Virus record (IMG/VR): IMGVR_UViG_3300043425_000522
Span: 1 to 51,088 of that record
Source: a virus
Direction: 5' to 3' (one strand)
DNA: 51,088 bases
Position 1 is the stretch's first letter; every line of letters begins with the position of its first letter. This document shows, piece after piece, positions 38,407 through 44,929 of the stretch. A program made the position numbers and the translations under genes. The notes under the pieces were generated by a model. It saw only the letters and a program-made list of their open reading frames with translations, made no database searches and was not told the DNA's origin.

Positions 38407-40089
38407 TTACACATTGTTGCCGCGCCCGATCTCGCACCATTGAGAAAGAACGCCATCGTATTGCAGCATTAGGCGATCCCCAACGCCGTCCAGTGTAAAG
38501 TCCACAGAGCCATTGAGGCGGATCGTGTTCGCCCCCGATGCCGAGTGCTTTACGACGACATCACGTGCGTTTGCCGTGGTGTTCAGCGTGATGATTTGCC
38601 CGTCCACGCCGCCGTTAATGGTAAGCAGGTCGTCCGTCGCCGCGCCGCCTTCCGTATCCAGACGAGCCACTGAAACATGCGGGCCGTTCAGTGTGATCGC
38701 GTCGGTGGCGATTGTATAACTGTAACGCAAAGGGAACGACAGCAGGCTTGCGCGGTTGGTCGAGACGCCGGAACCGTCCGAAATAAGCCCACTCGTCGTG
38801 CTGGTGACGGTCGTTGGGTTCACGTATCTGTCAAGATTTACGGTGTTGCGCGCCGCGCCTGAGTTGAACTCAGCAAACGGACGAACCAATCCGCTGTCGT
38901 TTTCAACGGTGGAGATATGCACGACGTTATCTGTGTCCCCAGATCGGCACCGCACGGCGCTCTTGCCCGCCGCCAAGTTGTGGACTGCAATGTTCCGACC
39001 AGCGCACCCTACGCTGTTAAGATTGAAATCGACCGCGCTAAGACCCGCATTGTTCATGTCGATCACCAGATCGCTGAACAGGTTCCCCTTTGCGCTGCCG
39101 AAGGCAATTCCTACATCACAGTTGAAGACATGGACGCCGGAAACACGATTGCGATAATGTGTTCCGCTTACGTCGTAATTCCCCATAGCAATGCCGATGC
39201 TCGCCCCGGTGGCCCTGCCGCCTTCAATGAAGCCTTCTTGACAGCCGTTCTTGAGTTGCAGGCCATAGCATGGCGAACCAGTCTTGCCGACGTTCAGGGT
39301 TTGGCAATTCCGGAGGCCAGAGCGGAAGAGGTCGGCCAAAAGGATGCCGTTGTTTGCGGTGTTGAGGCCGTCGGTGACACAATCCTCGACAACGTTGTTC
39401 ACGTAGGAAAGAGATGCCGGAGATGTGTATCCGATGATCGCGGTGTTCTTGTAGTTCGTCACGCGGCAACGGCGCACAAGGACGTTTGAGCAGTTATACC
39501 ACACGACCCCGTGGTTCGCGTTGGTTGCAAACGACGAGAAGCCCGCATCGATTTCAATGTTTTCAATCCGCCAATTGTCGGCAGTGTGAATTGACACGAC
39601 AGACCCAAAGTCTGCAGCGCGGATCAGCTTTGCCCCGTCTTCACCGATGAGCGCCCAACCCTTGGACGCCGTGTTGAGGGTGAGTGAAGATGTGATGCGA
39701 TAGTTGCCCTTCGGGATGATGCCGATGCCGCCGTTTGCCTTCAGGACATCCAGCATCTTTTGGACTTCAGCCGTGTCGTCTGCCGAGTTATCTCCGAGCG
39801 CGCCAAACGCCTTAACATTGTATCCGGCATCCGTCGGCAACACATACAGCTTCAGCCCGCCCGCCGTAATGACGTGCTGATCCGTGGCACCAGATGCGGC
39901 GACTTGGTAGGAGAAGCCCTCGGAGCGCGTCCGCACGATGTCGCCAGAGGTCACCGCGCTGTAAGTCAGCGTTGTGTCCGCAAGCAGTGCAGAAACGTTG
40001 GCAAAACCATCTTGGTCATAACGGGCTAGTGCATTGTTCAGCTTCGTGCGAACCGAAAGCCCGCTCTCACCGTTTGCAATACTGGTCAT
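38407..40089 (-). CDS. Tailspike with right-handed beta-helix (pectate-lyase-like)
   Basis: 560 residues from ATG 40089; a TTG-initiated form from 40125 is less likely. The N-terminal anchor has NGESGLSVRTKLN. FGALGDNSADDTAEVQ (about 110-125) marks the start of a pectate-lyase-3/glycosyl hydrolase 28-type beta-helix, which continues as short Asn/Gly-rich turns to about 440. The C-terminal part is beta-rich. It probably cleaves or binds surface polysaccharide. The catalytic residues cannot be placed from sequence alone. Confidence 0.85.
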   Translation of the reverse strand: MTSIANGESGLSVRTKLNNALARYDQDGFANVSALLADTTLTYSAVTSGDIVRTRSEGFSYQVAASGATDQHVITAGGLKLYVLPTDAGYNVKAFGALGDNSADDTAEVQKMLDVLKANGGIGIIPKGNYRITSSLTLNTASKGWALIGEDGAKLIRAADFGSVVSIHTADNWRIENIEIDAGFSSFATNANHGVVWYNCSNVLVRRCRVTNYKNTAIIGYTSPASLSYVNNVVEDCVTDGLNTANNGILLADLFRSGLRNCQTLNVGKTGSPCYGLQLKNGCQEGFIEGGRATGASIGIAMGNYDVSGTHYRNRVSGVHVFNCDVGIAFGSAKGNLFSDLVIDMNNAGLSAVDFNLNSVGCAGRNIAVHNLAAGKSAVRCRSGDTDNVVHISTVENDSGLVRPFAEFNSGAARNTVNLDRYVNPTTVTSTTSGLISDGSGVSTNRASLLSFPLRYSYTIATDAITLNGPHVSVARLDTEGGAATDDLLTINGGVDGQIITLNTTANARDVVVKHSASGANTIRLNGSVDFTLDGVGDRLMLQYDGVLSQWCEIGRGNNV

Positions 40090-40103
40090 GGTTTGCTCAC
40101 TCC

Positions 40104-40265
40104 CTATGCGACAACGTTCTGCCACGTATCATTATTTGGCGGGGATACAGTGTTCCAAATTTGGTCGTAGTCTACCCACACGGCCAAATCTTTCCACGTG
40201 TTAACATCATTCCACAGCCCATTATAAAGAATCCAGCGGTCCGGAACAATCTGGGACCAGATCAT
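40104..40265 (-). CDS. Trp-rich small protein, 53 aa
   Basis: ATG 40265 (four bases after the previous stop) to TAG 40104-40106. Seven Trp residues (3, 11, 18, 24, 30, 37, 48) fall in two loose repeats of the type W-N-x-V/T...T-W-x-x-L/V. This looks like a small bead of aromatic ligand-binding repeats, as in the tips or adaptors of fibres. It lies between a virion protein and the tailspike, so it is probably a virion part. Confidence 0.6.
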   Translation of the reverse strand: MIWSQIVPDRWILYNGLWNDVNTWKDLAVWVDYDQIWNTVSPPNNDTWQNVVA

Positions 40266-40268
40266 AAC

Positions 40269-40694
40269 TTAGCCGATCCTGATGATGGCGCTGTCCGCGC
40301 TGGCGGGCGGAAACTGGACGGCAAAAACACCGCCGGATGATCTGCGATCTCCACCAAAGTCCAACACAGCAACGGCACGATTTGCCTTTGAGCTATTGTA
40401 AATGAGCGCGCCACGCGCGACGATTTCGGCGGATATTGAAACGTTGTTGAAGCTGCACAAAGCTGTTGTGCCAATAACAACAGGAGCGGTTTGTGACAGG
40501 ACGACACCCCCGGCACTATATCCAGCAGCGGCGACCTCGTTTGAGGAAGAGTAGGATGTTGTAAGCGCGCTCAAAGAAGCCGCTGAGGTATACAGGGCAA
40601 ATTTGAACGTATCTCCAGTAGACGGAGTAAAGTTATGAACCCCCTGCAGGAGCTCCAGCTTGAAAGACGAGCAGATGCTTTGGACGATTGCCAA
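40269..40694 (-). CDS. Conserved phage virion-associated protein, 141 aa
   Basis: The segment FKLELLQGVHNF followed by FKFALYTSAASL is a signature I know from many phages, in a small, beta-rich, Ser/Ala-rich protein near the fibre genes. It is usually listed as a structural protein of unknown function. The end (FPPASADSAIIRIG) is typical. It is probably a fibre-tip or adhesin-related subunit. Confidence 0.65.
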   Translation of the reverse strand: MAIVQSICSSFKLELLQGVHNFTPSTGDTFKFALYTSAASLSALTTSYSSSNEVAAAGYSAGGVVLSQTAPVVIGTTALCSFNNVSISAEIVARGALIYNSSKANRAVAVLDFGGDRRSSGGVFAVQFPPASADSAIIRIG

Positions 40695-40696
40695 GC

Positions 40697-41347
40697 TCAG
40701 CCTCCAGTTCCGGTCATTGTGCCATCGCGATAGTCATCACGCTTCGATCTCAGATCAATTCCGAACAGCTGCATCATCGCTTCGTTGTAGCGATTGGTGT
40801 ACAGCTGCAGCATGTCTGCATCGCCCTTCAGGTAGGTGTAGGCCTCGATCAAAGAGCCGTATAGGAGGGCACTTTCGGCGTTATCCCCGAGCCAAGATGT
40901 GCCGGTCGAGACAATCGACGGTGGGTCGTAGTAATAATGAAGCTCGACTGTGTACGAGGCGTTTGGTGTCGGTCCGATGATGAAGTTGCCAGTGGATGCA
41001 CCGCTGTCTCCATCAAACTGGGCGTAGTATTTCGGCATCCCGGAAGTGCTGGCCCGGGGGTAAGCCTCACGAATGAAGTTAACATCCTTATCGTACAGAT
41101 AGGTGTAGTCCCCCAAAGCATCCACAACCGCCAAGGAAAAGGCGGAAAGGAAGTCAGTCGGTCTTGCGAGATACGGGACGCCAGAGGTCAAAGTCCCCGT
41201 AACGTTCTTTCGAAGCTCGGGGATTTGAACCGTGCGATAGATGCGCTCTTCGGCCTGCCGCACAAACGTGGCAATGTTGGAAACGAAGGATGTCTCCGAC
41301 GTCTCCAGATAGTCCTGCAGCGCCTGTGTTAGCTCGGCGTAGTTCAT
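40697..41347 (-). CDS. Phage adaptor / tail tubular protein A-like (gp11-type)
   Basis: 216 residues. The N-terminal helices (LTQALQDYLETSE, VRQAEERIYRTVQIP) precede a beta domain with GTLTSGVPYLARPTDFLSAF and PTPNASYTVELHYYYDPP, and the protein ends in helices with LIEAYTYLKGD. This matches the adaptor ring proteins of podoviruses such as T7 gp11 and P22 gp4-like families. It connects the portal to the tail tube. Confidence 0.78.
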   Translation of the reverse strand: MNYAELTQALQDYLETSETSFVSNIATFVRQAEERIYRTVQIPELRKNVTGTLTSGVPYLARPTDFLSAFSLAVVDALGDYTYLYDKDVNFIREAYPRASTSGMPKYYAQFDGDSGASTGNFIIGPTPNASYTVELHYYYDPPSIVSTGTSWLGDNAESALLYGSLIEAYTYLKGDADMLQLYTNRYNEAMMQLFGIDLRSKRDDYRDGTMTGTGG

Positions 41348-41350
41348 CTA

Positions 41351-41650
41351 TCAGCCCTTATAGGTCCCACCCTTGGTGGCAGCGCCCATGCCACGGCACT
41401 TGCCGCCCATGGCCATTTTCTTCTCGCCGCGCTCAGCGGCGGGGGATTCCATGCCCTCGTGCTTCATCATCGAAGCCTTGGACTTGTAGTTTTCCTTGCC
41501 GCCGTACTCGGAGACCTTGCCTCCCTTGGCTAGAGCCCGAGTGGAGCGCTCTTCAATGGCCTTCGGGATGAACGGGTTGATCTTTGGCCGAGGCGAGGTT
41601 GTCATGCTACGCTTCGGGTTCGCCTTCGGGCGGGGAGAGCTCTTCATCAT
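41351..41650 (-). CDS. Small Lys/Gly-rich protein, 99 aa
   Basis: ATG 41650 is chosen; a longer frame from 41740 runs into the next gene region. The protein is very basic (SPRPKANPKRS, KGGKVSEYGGKENYKSKASMM, MAMGGKCRGMGAATKGG). The GGK repeats are seen also in the short genes at 43076-43910. It may bind DNA inside the capsid or be a virion maturation cofactor. Both roles are inference. Confidence 0.6.
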   Translation of the reverse strand: MMKSSPRPKANPKRSMTTSPRPKINPFIPKAIEERSTRALAKGGKVSEYGGKENYKSKASMMKHEGMESPAAERGEKKMAMGGKCRGMGAATKGGTYKG

Positions 41651-41661
41651 GTCACGCTCCG

Positions 41662-41973
41662 TTAGCTGGTGACGACGGTTACGGTTCCCACAGACGCTAC
41701 CATATACTGGGCCGAGTTCCAAATTGGATTCCAGCCCCACAGCCCGTTGCCCGGGTCATAGTCGGGGCGAGGGTCTCGCAGTGCCTGCGGGTCGTTGATC
41801 TTGAGGCGACCGAGGAAGTTCTGCGGCTGGTCCGGGTCGACGATATCCCGCCCGATGCGGAAGCCCGTCTTGGTCCCGTTCTGGTATTCCCAGACGAGGT
41901 CGGACAGCTTGTAGCGGAAGCCACTGCGGTCGCAGATGCCGTAGGCGTGGGTACCTTTTGCGTATGCGGTCAT
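41662..41973 (-). CDS. Conserved phage structural-region protein, 103 aa
   Basis: Begins MTAYAKGTHAYGICDRSGFRYKL and contains YQNGTKTGFRIGRD and WGWNPIW. The Cys-Asp-Arg-Ser-Gly start is a zinc-ribbon-like half motif. The family is common next to connector genes of short-tailed phages but has no assigned function in my knowledge. The start overlaps the next connector stop by four bases. Confidence 0.65.
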   Translation of the reverse strand: MTAYAKGTHAYGICDRSGFRYKLSDLVWEYQNGTKTGFRIGRDIVDPDQPQNFLGRLKINDPQALRDPRPDYDPGNGLWGWNPIWNSAQYMVASVGTVTVVTS

Positions 41974-42644
41974 GGGTAGCTCCCGAACGGAGTGAGCATG
42001 ATCGACGATCTATCGCGGTCTTCCGAAGCGGCGAGTTCGAACTGCTCCTCATACACCGACTTTAGAGGTAGAACGCGCTCCATGACTTCCGGCTTCTTCA
42101 TCGCAATGTAGTAAGCCAGACCGGCCACCAGAGCCGGAACAAAGCGTGGCGGGATGGACGTCATGTCAGCCCCAATCCCAGACGCCAAGCCGTCGATACC
42201 CTTCAGGCGGTAATAGAACAGCGTGTAGGTCTGGGAGGCATCCGGGATAGGCCACAGCGTCACCGTGGTCGACGTGGGCAGCCGCTGCACAAAGATTTGC
42301 GTCGGTCTTGCCGTGATCTGCTTGTTAGTCTGCTGGGCGTAAGTGGCCACCGAGATGCGCTCAAGCGCCGTGTCAATCTGCCCTGTACCGGTGCCGGTAC
42401 GCAGCTGGTGCTCGATAATGTCGATAGTCCCAGTCGGCAAAGTATAGGTCGCCTGACCGGCGGTCAGAGCCTGCGTACCCGACTCGATGGTAAAGAGGTT
42501 CAGGCCACGGTTGGCCCACTCCAGCGTCAGCAAGTTCAGGCTGCGCCGCGCAGTTTTCAGGTCGTACCCGGAACGCATCTCAAGGCCCGCCCGTTCGAAG
42601 GCTTCCTCAAAGAGCTCGGGCAGGTCGGGTACGATGACGGGCAT
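41970..42644 (-). CDS. Head-tail connector/adaptor protein, 224 aa
   Basis: The N-terminal helices LPELFEEAFERAGLEMRSG and LKTARRSLNLLTLEWANRGLNL and the beta segment TAGQATYTLP are typical of the large adaptor family that joins portal and tail. The C-terminal half has FYYRLKGIDG and RFVPALVAGLAYYIAMK. With the 216-residue protein at 40697-41347 it makes two different adaptor-like proteins, perhaps stacked rings. Confidence 0.75.
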   Translation of the reverse strand: MPVIVPDLPELFEEAFERAGLEMRSGYDLKTARRSLNLLTLEWANRGLNLFTIESGTQALTAGQATYTLPTGTIDIIEHQLRTGTGTGQIDTALERISVATYAQQTNKQITARPTQIFVQRLPTSTTVTLWPIPDASQTYTLFYYRLKGIDGLASGIGADMTSIPPRFVPALVAGLAYYIAMKKPEVMERVLPLKSVYEEQFELAASEDRDRSSIMLTPFGSYP

Positions 42645-42646
42645 GA

Positions 42647-43033
42647 TTAATCCCTAAATTTCGCGGTCTTATTTGCGATCTTCTTAGGTTGTGCCACAAA
42701 CTGTTGGCCTTTGCGAGTGCCTTCCCGCTTGGCCCTGCTGGTGGCGGCGTATTCGGCGGGGCTCAGAGCCTCGCGCGCCCGTTTCGGAAGATACCGCTCT
42801 CCCGTCGCTTTCGGGCCAATAGTGGAGTTCTTCCCACTCTTGGTGCCCCAGTCTTCCTTGCTCCACTTGGACAGGCTCTTCTGAGCCTCGGTCTTGGCAC
42901 CGGAGTAGCCGCCACCCTTTTCCTTGTAGATTTTACCCGCAAGCTGCATCGCACGGGCGGAGTGCTTCCCGCCCATCTTGGCCTTGGCTTGAGCCTTGGC
43001 CTGCTCCCACAGCTTAGGATTTGTCCGAGCCAT
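42647..43033 (-). CDS. DUF5872-like basic protein, 128 aa
   Basis: Strongly basic. The segment LSKWSKEDWGTKSGK and ATGERYLPKRAREAL is the signature of DUF5872, a family of small proteins in phages and some bacteria without established activity. The N-terminus is a basic helical stretch (WEQAKAQAKAKMGGKHS). It is one of several Lys-rich small proteins in the structural region. Confidence 0.75.
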   Translation of the reverse strand: MARTNPKLWEQAKAQAKAKMGGKHSARAMQLAGKIYKEKGGGYSGAKTEAQKSLSKWSKEDWGTKSGKNSTIGPKATGERYLPKRAREALSPAEYAATSRAKREGTRKGQQFVAQPKKIANKTAKFRD

Positions 43034-43075
43034 CCGACTTCGCCTTCTTTGGGTTTAAATGGTCCCAAAAGTGGA

Positions 43076-43585
43076 TCATTTCTTCCCCTTCGGTTTGACT
43101 TTGCCACCACGCTTCATGGCGGCGGGAGCGGGTTGATAGAACCGGTGTTCCGGGTCGATGCCGGGACGGTATCCTGCGGGTGCGGGAACATAAACCATCG
43201 TCGGTTTCGGCGCGGCGGTCGGCGTGGTTGTGGCGGGAGTTTGAGACGTCGTAGACGTCCCGCCCTGAGGCTGACCAACACGATCAGACCTATTTTTCAT
43301 ACGAGCCGCGTCCATGGCGGCGTACTTCAGCGCGGCCTGACGATTTCTTGCAACGTTGGCCGGGTCGTTTGATGTCAGCCCCTTCAGAGACATAGCCCCA
43401 TAAGTGGGCTTGGCGTACTCTTTGTGAGTGTAAGGGTCTCGGACGGTAGTCGACTTGTTTCCCCCGGAAAAAGCGCCGGTTACTGCGCTTTTGATCCCAC
43501 CCAGAATACCTTTTCCCTTATTTTCGTTTTGGGCCTTGGTGCGCTCACGAGCCTTGTCGTAGTCACCTTTTTTCGATGCTGGCAT
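43076..43585 (-). CDS. Basic protein with disordered Thr/Pro linker, 169 aa
   Basis: Basic N-terminus (KKGDYDKARERTKAQNENKGKG), then a helical part rich in Ala/Asn, a Thr/Pro-rich disordered linker (about 110-130) and the end MKRGGKVKPKGKK. The terminal GGK motif is shared with the neighbours. Its function is unknown; DNA binding or virion internal location is possible. A 42-base gap without a visible promoter separates it from the DUF5872-like gene. Confidence 0.6.
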   Translation of the reverse strand: MPASKKGDYDKARERTKAQNENKGKGILGGIKSAVTGAFSGGNKSTTVRDPYTHKEYAKPTYGAMSLKGLTSNDPANVARNRQAALKYAAMDAARMKNRSDRVGQPQGGTSTTSQTPATTTPTAAPKPTMVYVPAPAGYRPGIDPEHRFYQPAPAAMKRGGKVKPKGKK

Positions 43586-43773
43586 TACTTCATGCTCCCT
43601 CTGGTGTGGCCCTTCATGCAGCAGCCATCCATCTTGCCGCCCTTGGCGTAACCCTTGACCTTGCCGCCCTTTTTCATGGCCATAGCCCGGGTCTGGTCAA
43701 GCTGAGTGACAACCGGAAGGCGCGAAGCAGGTGCGTTAGCGATCTGCTGGCCCATGTTTGCACGGCTCATCAT
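43585..43773 (-). CDS. Small GGK-rich protein, 62 aa
   Basis: A basic peptide with MAMKKGGKVKGYAKGGKMD and a CCMKG motif near the C-terminus. Two tandem ATGs (43773, 43770) overlap the previous stop (ATGATGA). The pair of Cys and the GGK repeats recall other small phage proteins from the same genomic place. The function is unknown. Confidence 0.55.
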   Translation of the reverse strand: MMSRANMGQQIANAPASRLPVVTQLDQTRAMAMKKGGKVKGYAKGGKMDGCCMKGHTRGSMK

Positions 43774-43910
43774 TTCTTCTTCCCCTTTTTGGTGACACCC
43801 TTGATGGTACCCTTGTTCTCAGCGGCGTAGAAGACGCGGTCGCCGCGCTCCTTGCCGTACTGCTTCTCCATAGCGGCCTTGATCTTCTTTCCCTTAGCGT
43901 TCAGTGGCAT
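43770..43910 (-). CDS. Small basic protein, 46 aa
   Basis: ATG 43910 to TGA 43770-43772. It begins MPLNAKGKKIKAAMEKQYG and continues with RVFYAAENKGTIKGV, a short phage protein I recognise as recurrent but unnamed. The upstream frame from 44108 overlaps the endonuclease VII gene and is not coding. The start follows the endonuclease stop directly, as if the endonuclease had been placed between it and the DUF6321-like gene. Confidence 0.6.
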   Translation of the reverse strand: MPLNAKGKKIKAAMEKQYGKERGDRVFYAAENKGTIKGVTKKGKKK

Positions 43911-43911
43911 C

Positions 43912-44322
43912 TTACGCGGCTCCTTTTTCCAAGTACTGCTCAGCCTCTGGATCGTCTGCGCTGCTAAGCAGGTAAATTCTCGCGAACTCCAAAAGCTCGG
44001 GGTCGTCCCTGAAATGCCCGAGCCCTCGATTGCAGTGGTTGCACAGCATACCACGCACCTTGTTTGTCTTGTGGTCGTGATCGACAACCAACGGCTCAAC
44101 ACTACCACAGATTACGCACTCGTGCGTAGTGGCCTTTATTTCCATGAGGGCGTCGTCAGAAATCGTGGCTCTAAACTTTCCTCGATTTATGGAGCTTCGA
44201 TAGGTTGCTCGACACTCTCGGCACCAACTATCGAATCCGTTCCGCTTCTTATTATGCGGGGGGAAGTGCTCTGCCGTTGCTGGTTTTTTGCACTTGCAAC
44301 GAGTGCAGGTTAGCAGTTCCAT
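43912..44322 (-). CDS. Recombination endonuclease VII-like HNH protein
   Basis: 136 residues. An N-terminal zinc unit (CTRCKCKK, WCRECRA) is followed by the endonuclease VII core HECVICG, LVVDHDHKTNKVRG and LCNHCNRGLG, with the HNH metal residues in VDHDH and the CxxCN. T4 endonuclease VII cuts branched DNA; freestanding small copies such as this often behave as mobile endonucleases. Its position within a run of small structural-region genes, and its overlap of 13 bases with the DUF6321-like gene, suggest an insertion. Confidence 0.82.
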   Translation of the reverse strand: MELLTCTRCKCKKPATAEHFPPHNKKRNGFDSWCRECRATYRSSINRGKFRATISDDALMEIKATTHECVICGSVEPLVVDHDHKTNKVRGMLCNHCNRGLGHFRDDPELLEFARIYLLSSADDPEAEQYLEKGAA

Positions 44323-44561
44323 GCTTTTAGCGACAACGCCTTGCGCGTTGGCCTCCCTTTTTCGTCTTTCATCGGGCCGGGCATACCGCCCATACGGGCA
44401 CAGAAGGACTTGCGGCGGGCCGCGTCCTTCTTGGTCTTCGGGTTCGGGGCCGGGGGCTTCAGGTTCATTCCCTGCGCCTTGGCCGAGGCACGGCCCTTGG
44501 CGTTGAGCCCGCCCTTCGGGTCTTTACCTTCCTTGCGGGTCCATGCAGGTGACTTAGCCAT
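44310..44561 (-). CDS. DUF6321-like basic protein, 83 aa
   Basis: Begins MAKSPAWTRKEGK, continues GGLNAKGRASAKAQGMNLKP and RKSFCARMGGMPGPMKD, and ends SLKAWNC. This is the layout I know for DUF6321 phage proteins. It has no known activity. The composition is basic, like its neighbours. Confidence 0.7.
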   Translation of the reverse strand: MAKSPAWTRKEGKDPKGGLNAKGRASAKAQGMNLKPPAPNPKTKKDAARRKSFCARMGGMPGPMKDEKGRPTRKALSLKAWNC

Positions 44562-44928
44562 TGACCGGCCCCAATCCCATCAGGGCCAAAGCCTCCGGGC
44601 CGTTAGGTCCGCTCAGTGCCGACAGGTTCGCGGGGATGGCAGGGAACGGATCAGTCGAGTAGACCAGAGCAGCCTGCGCGCGGGCAGCGGCCACCATGTC
44701 GATGATCTGGTCCACGTCCCATGCAGGGCGCACAAGGGGAGCCTGCGCGAAGGTGATCCATTCGTCGCGGGCCTCGAAGGACGTGGCGGCGTAGAGGTTG
44801 CCTAGGCTGTCCACCCAGTTCAGGCCGACGTAGGTGTAGGCGTCAGCGGGGCCAAAGGCGAGGCACATCGCATACTGATTGGCGTCGTTTACGAGGGCTT
44901 CAGGGGCTGCACATGTAATTCTTGGCAT
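44554..44928 (-). CDS. Conserved structural-region protein, 124 aa
   Basis: Ala-rich with a beta region in the first half (YAMCLAFGPADAYTYVGLNW) and a helical middle (DVDQIIDMVAAARAQAALV). It starts with MPRITCAAPE. Proteins of this length occur between the fibre-like and connector genes in related phages, with unknown function. Overlaps the DUF6321-like start by eight bases. Confidence 0.6.
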   Translation of the reverse strand: MPRITCAAPEALVNDANQYAMCLAFGPADAYTYVGLNWVDSLGNLYAATSFEARDEWITFAQAPLVRPAWDVDQIIDMVAAARAQAALVYSTDPFPAIPANLSALSGPNGPEALALMGLGPVNG

Positions 44929-44929
44929 C

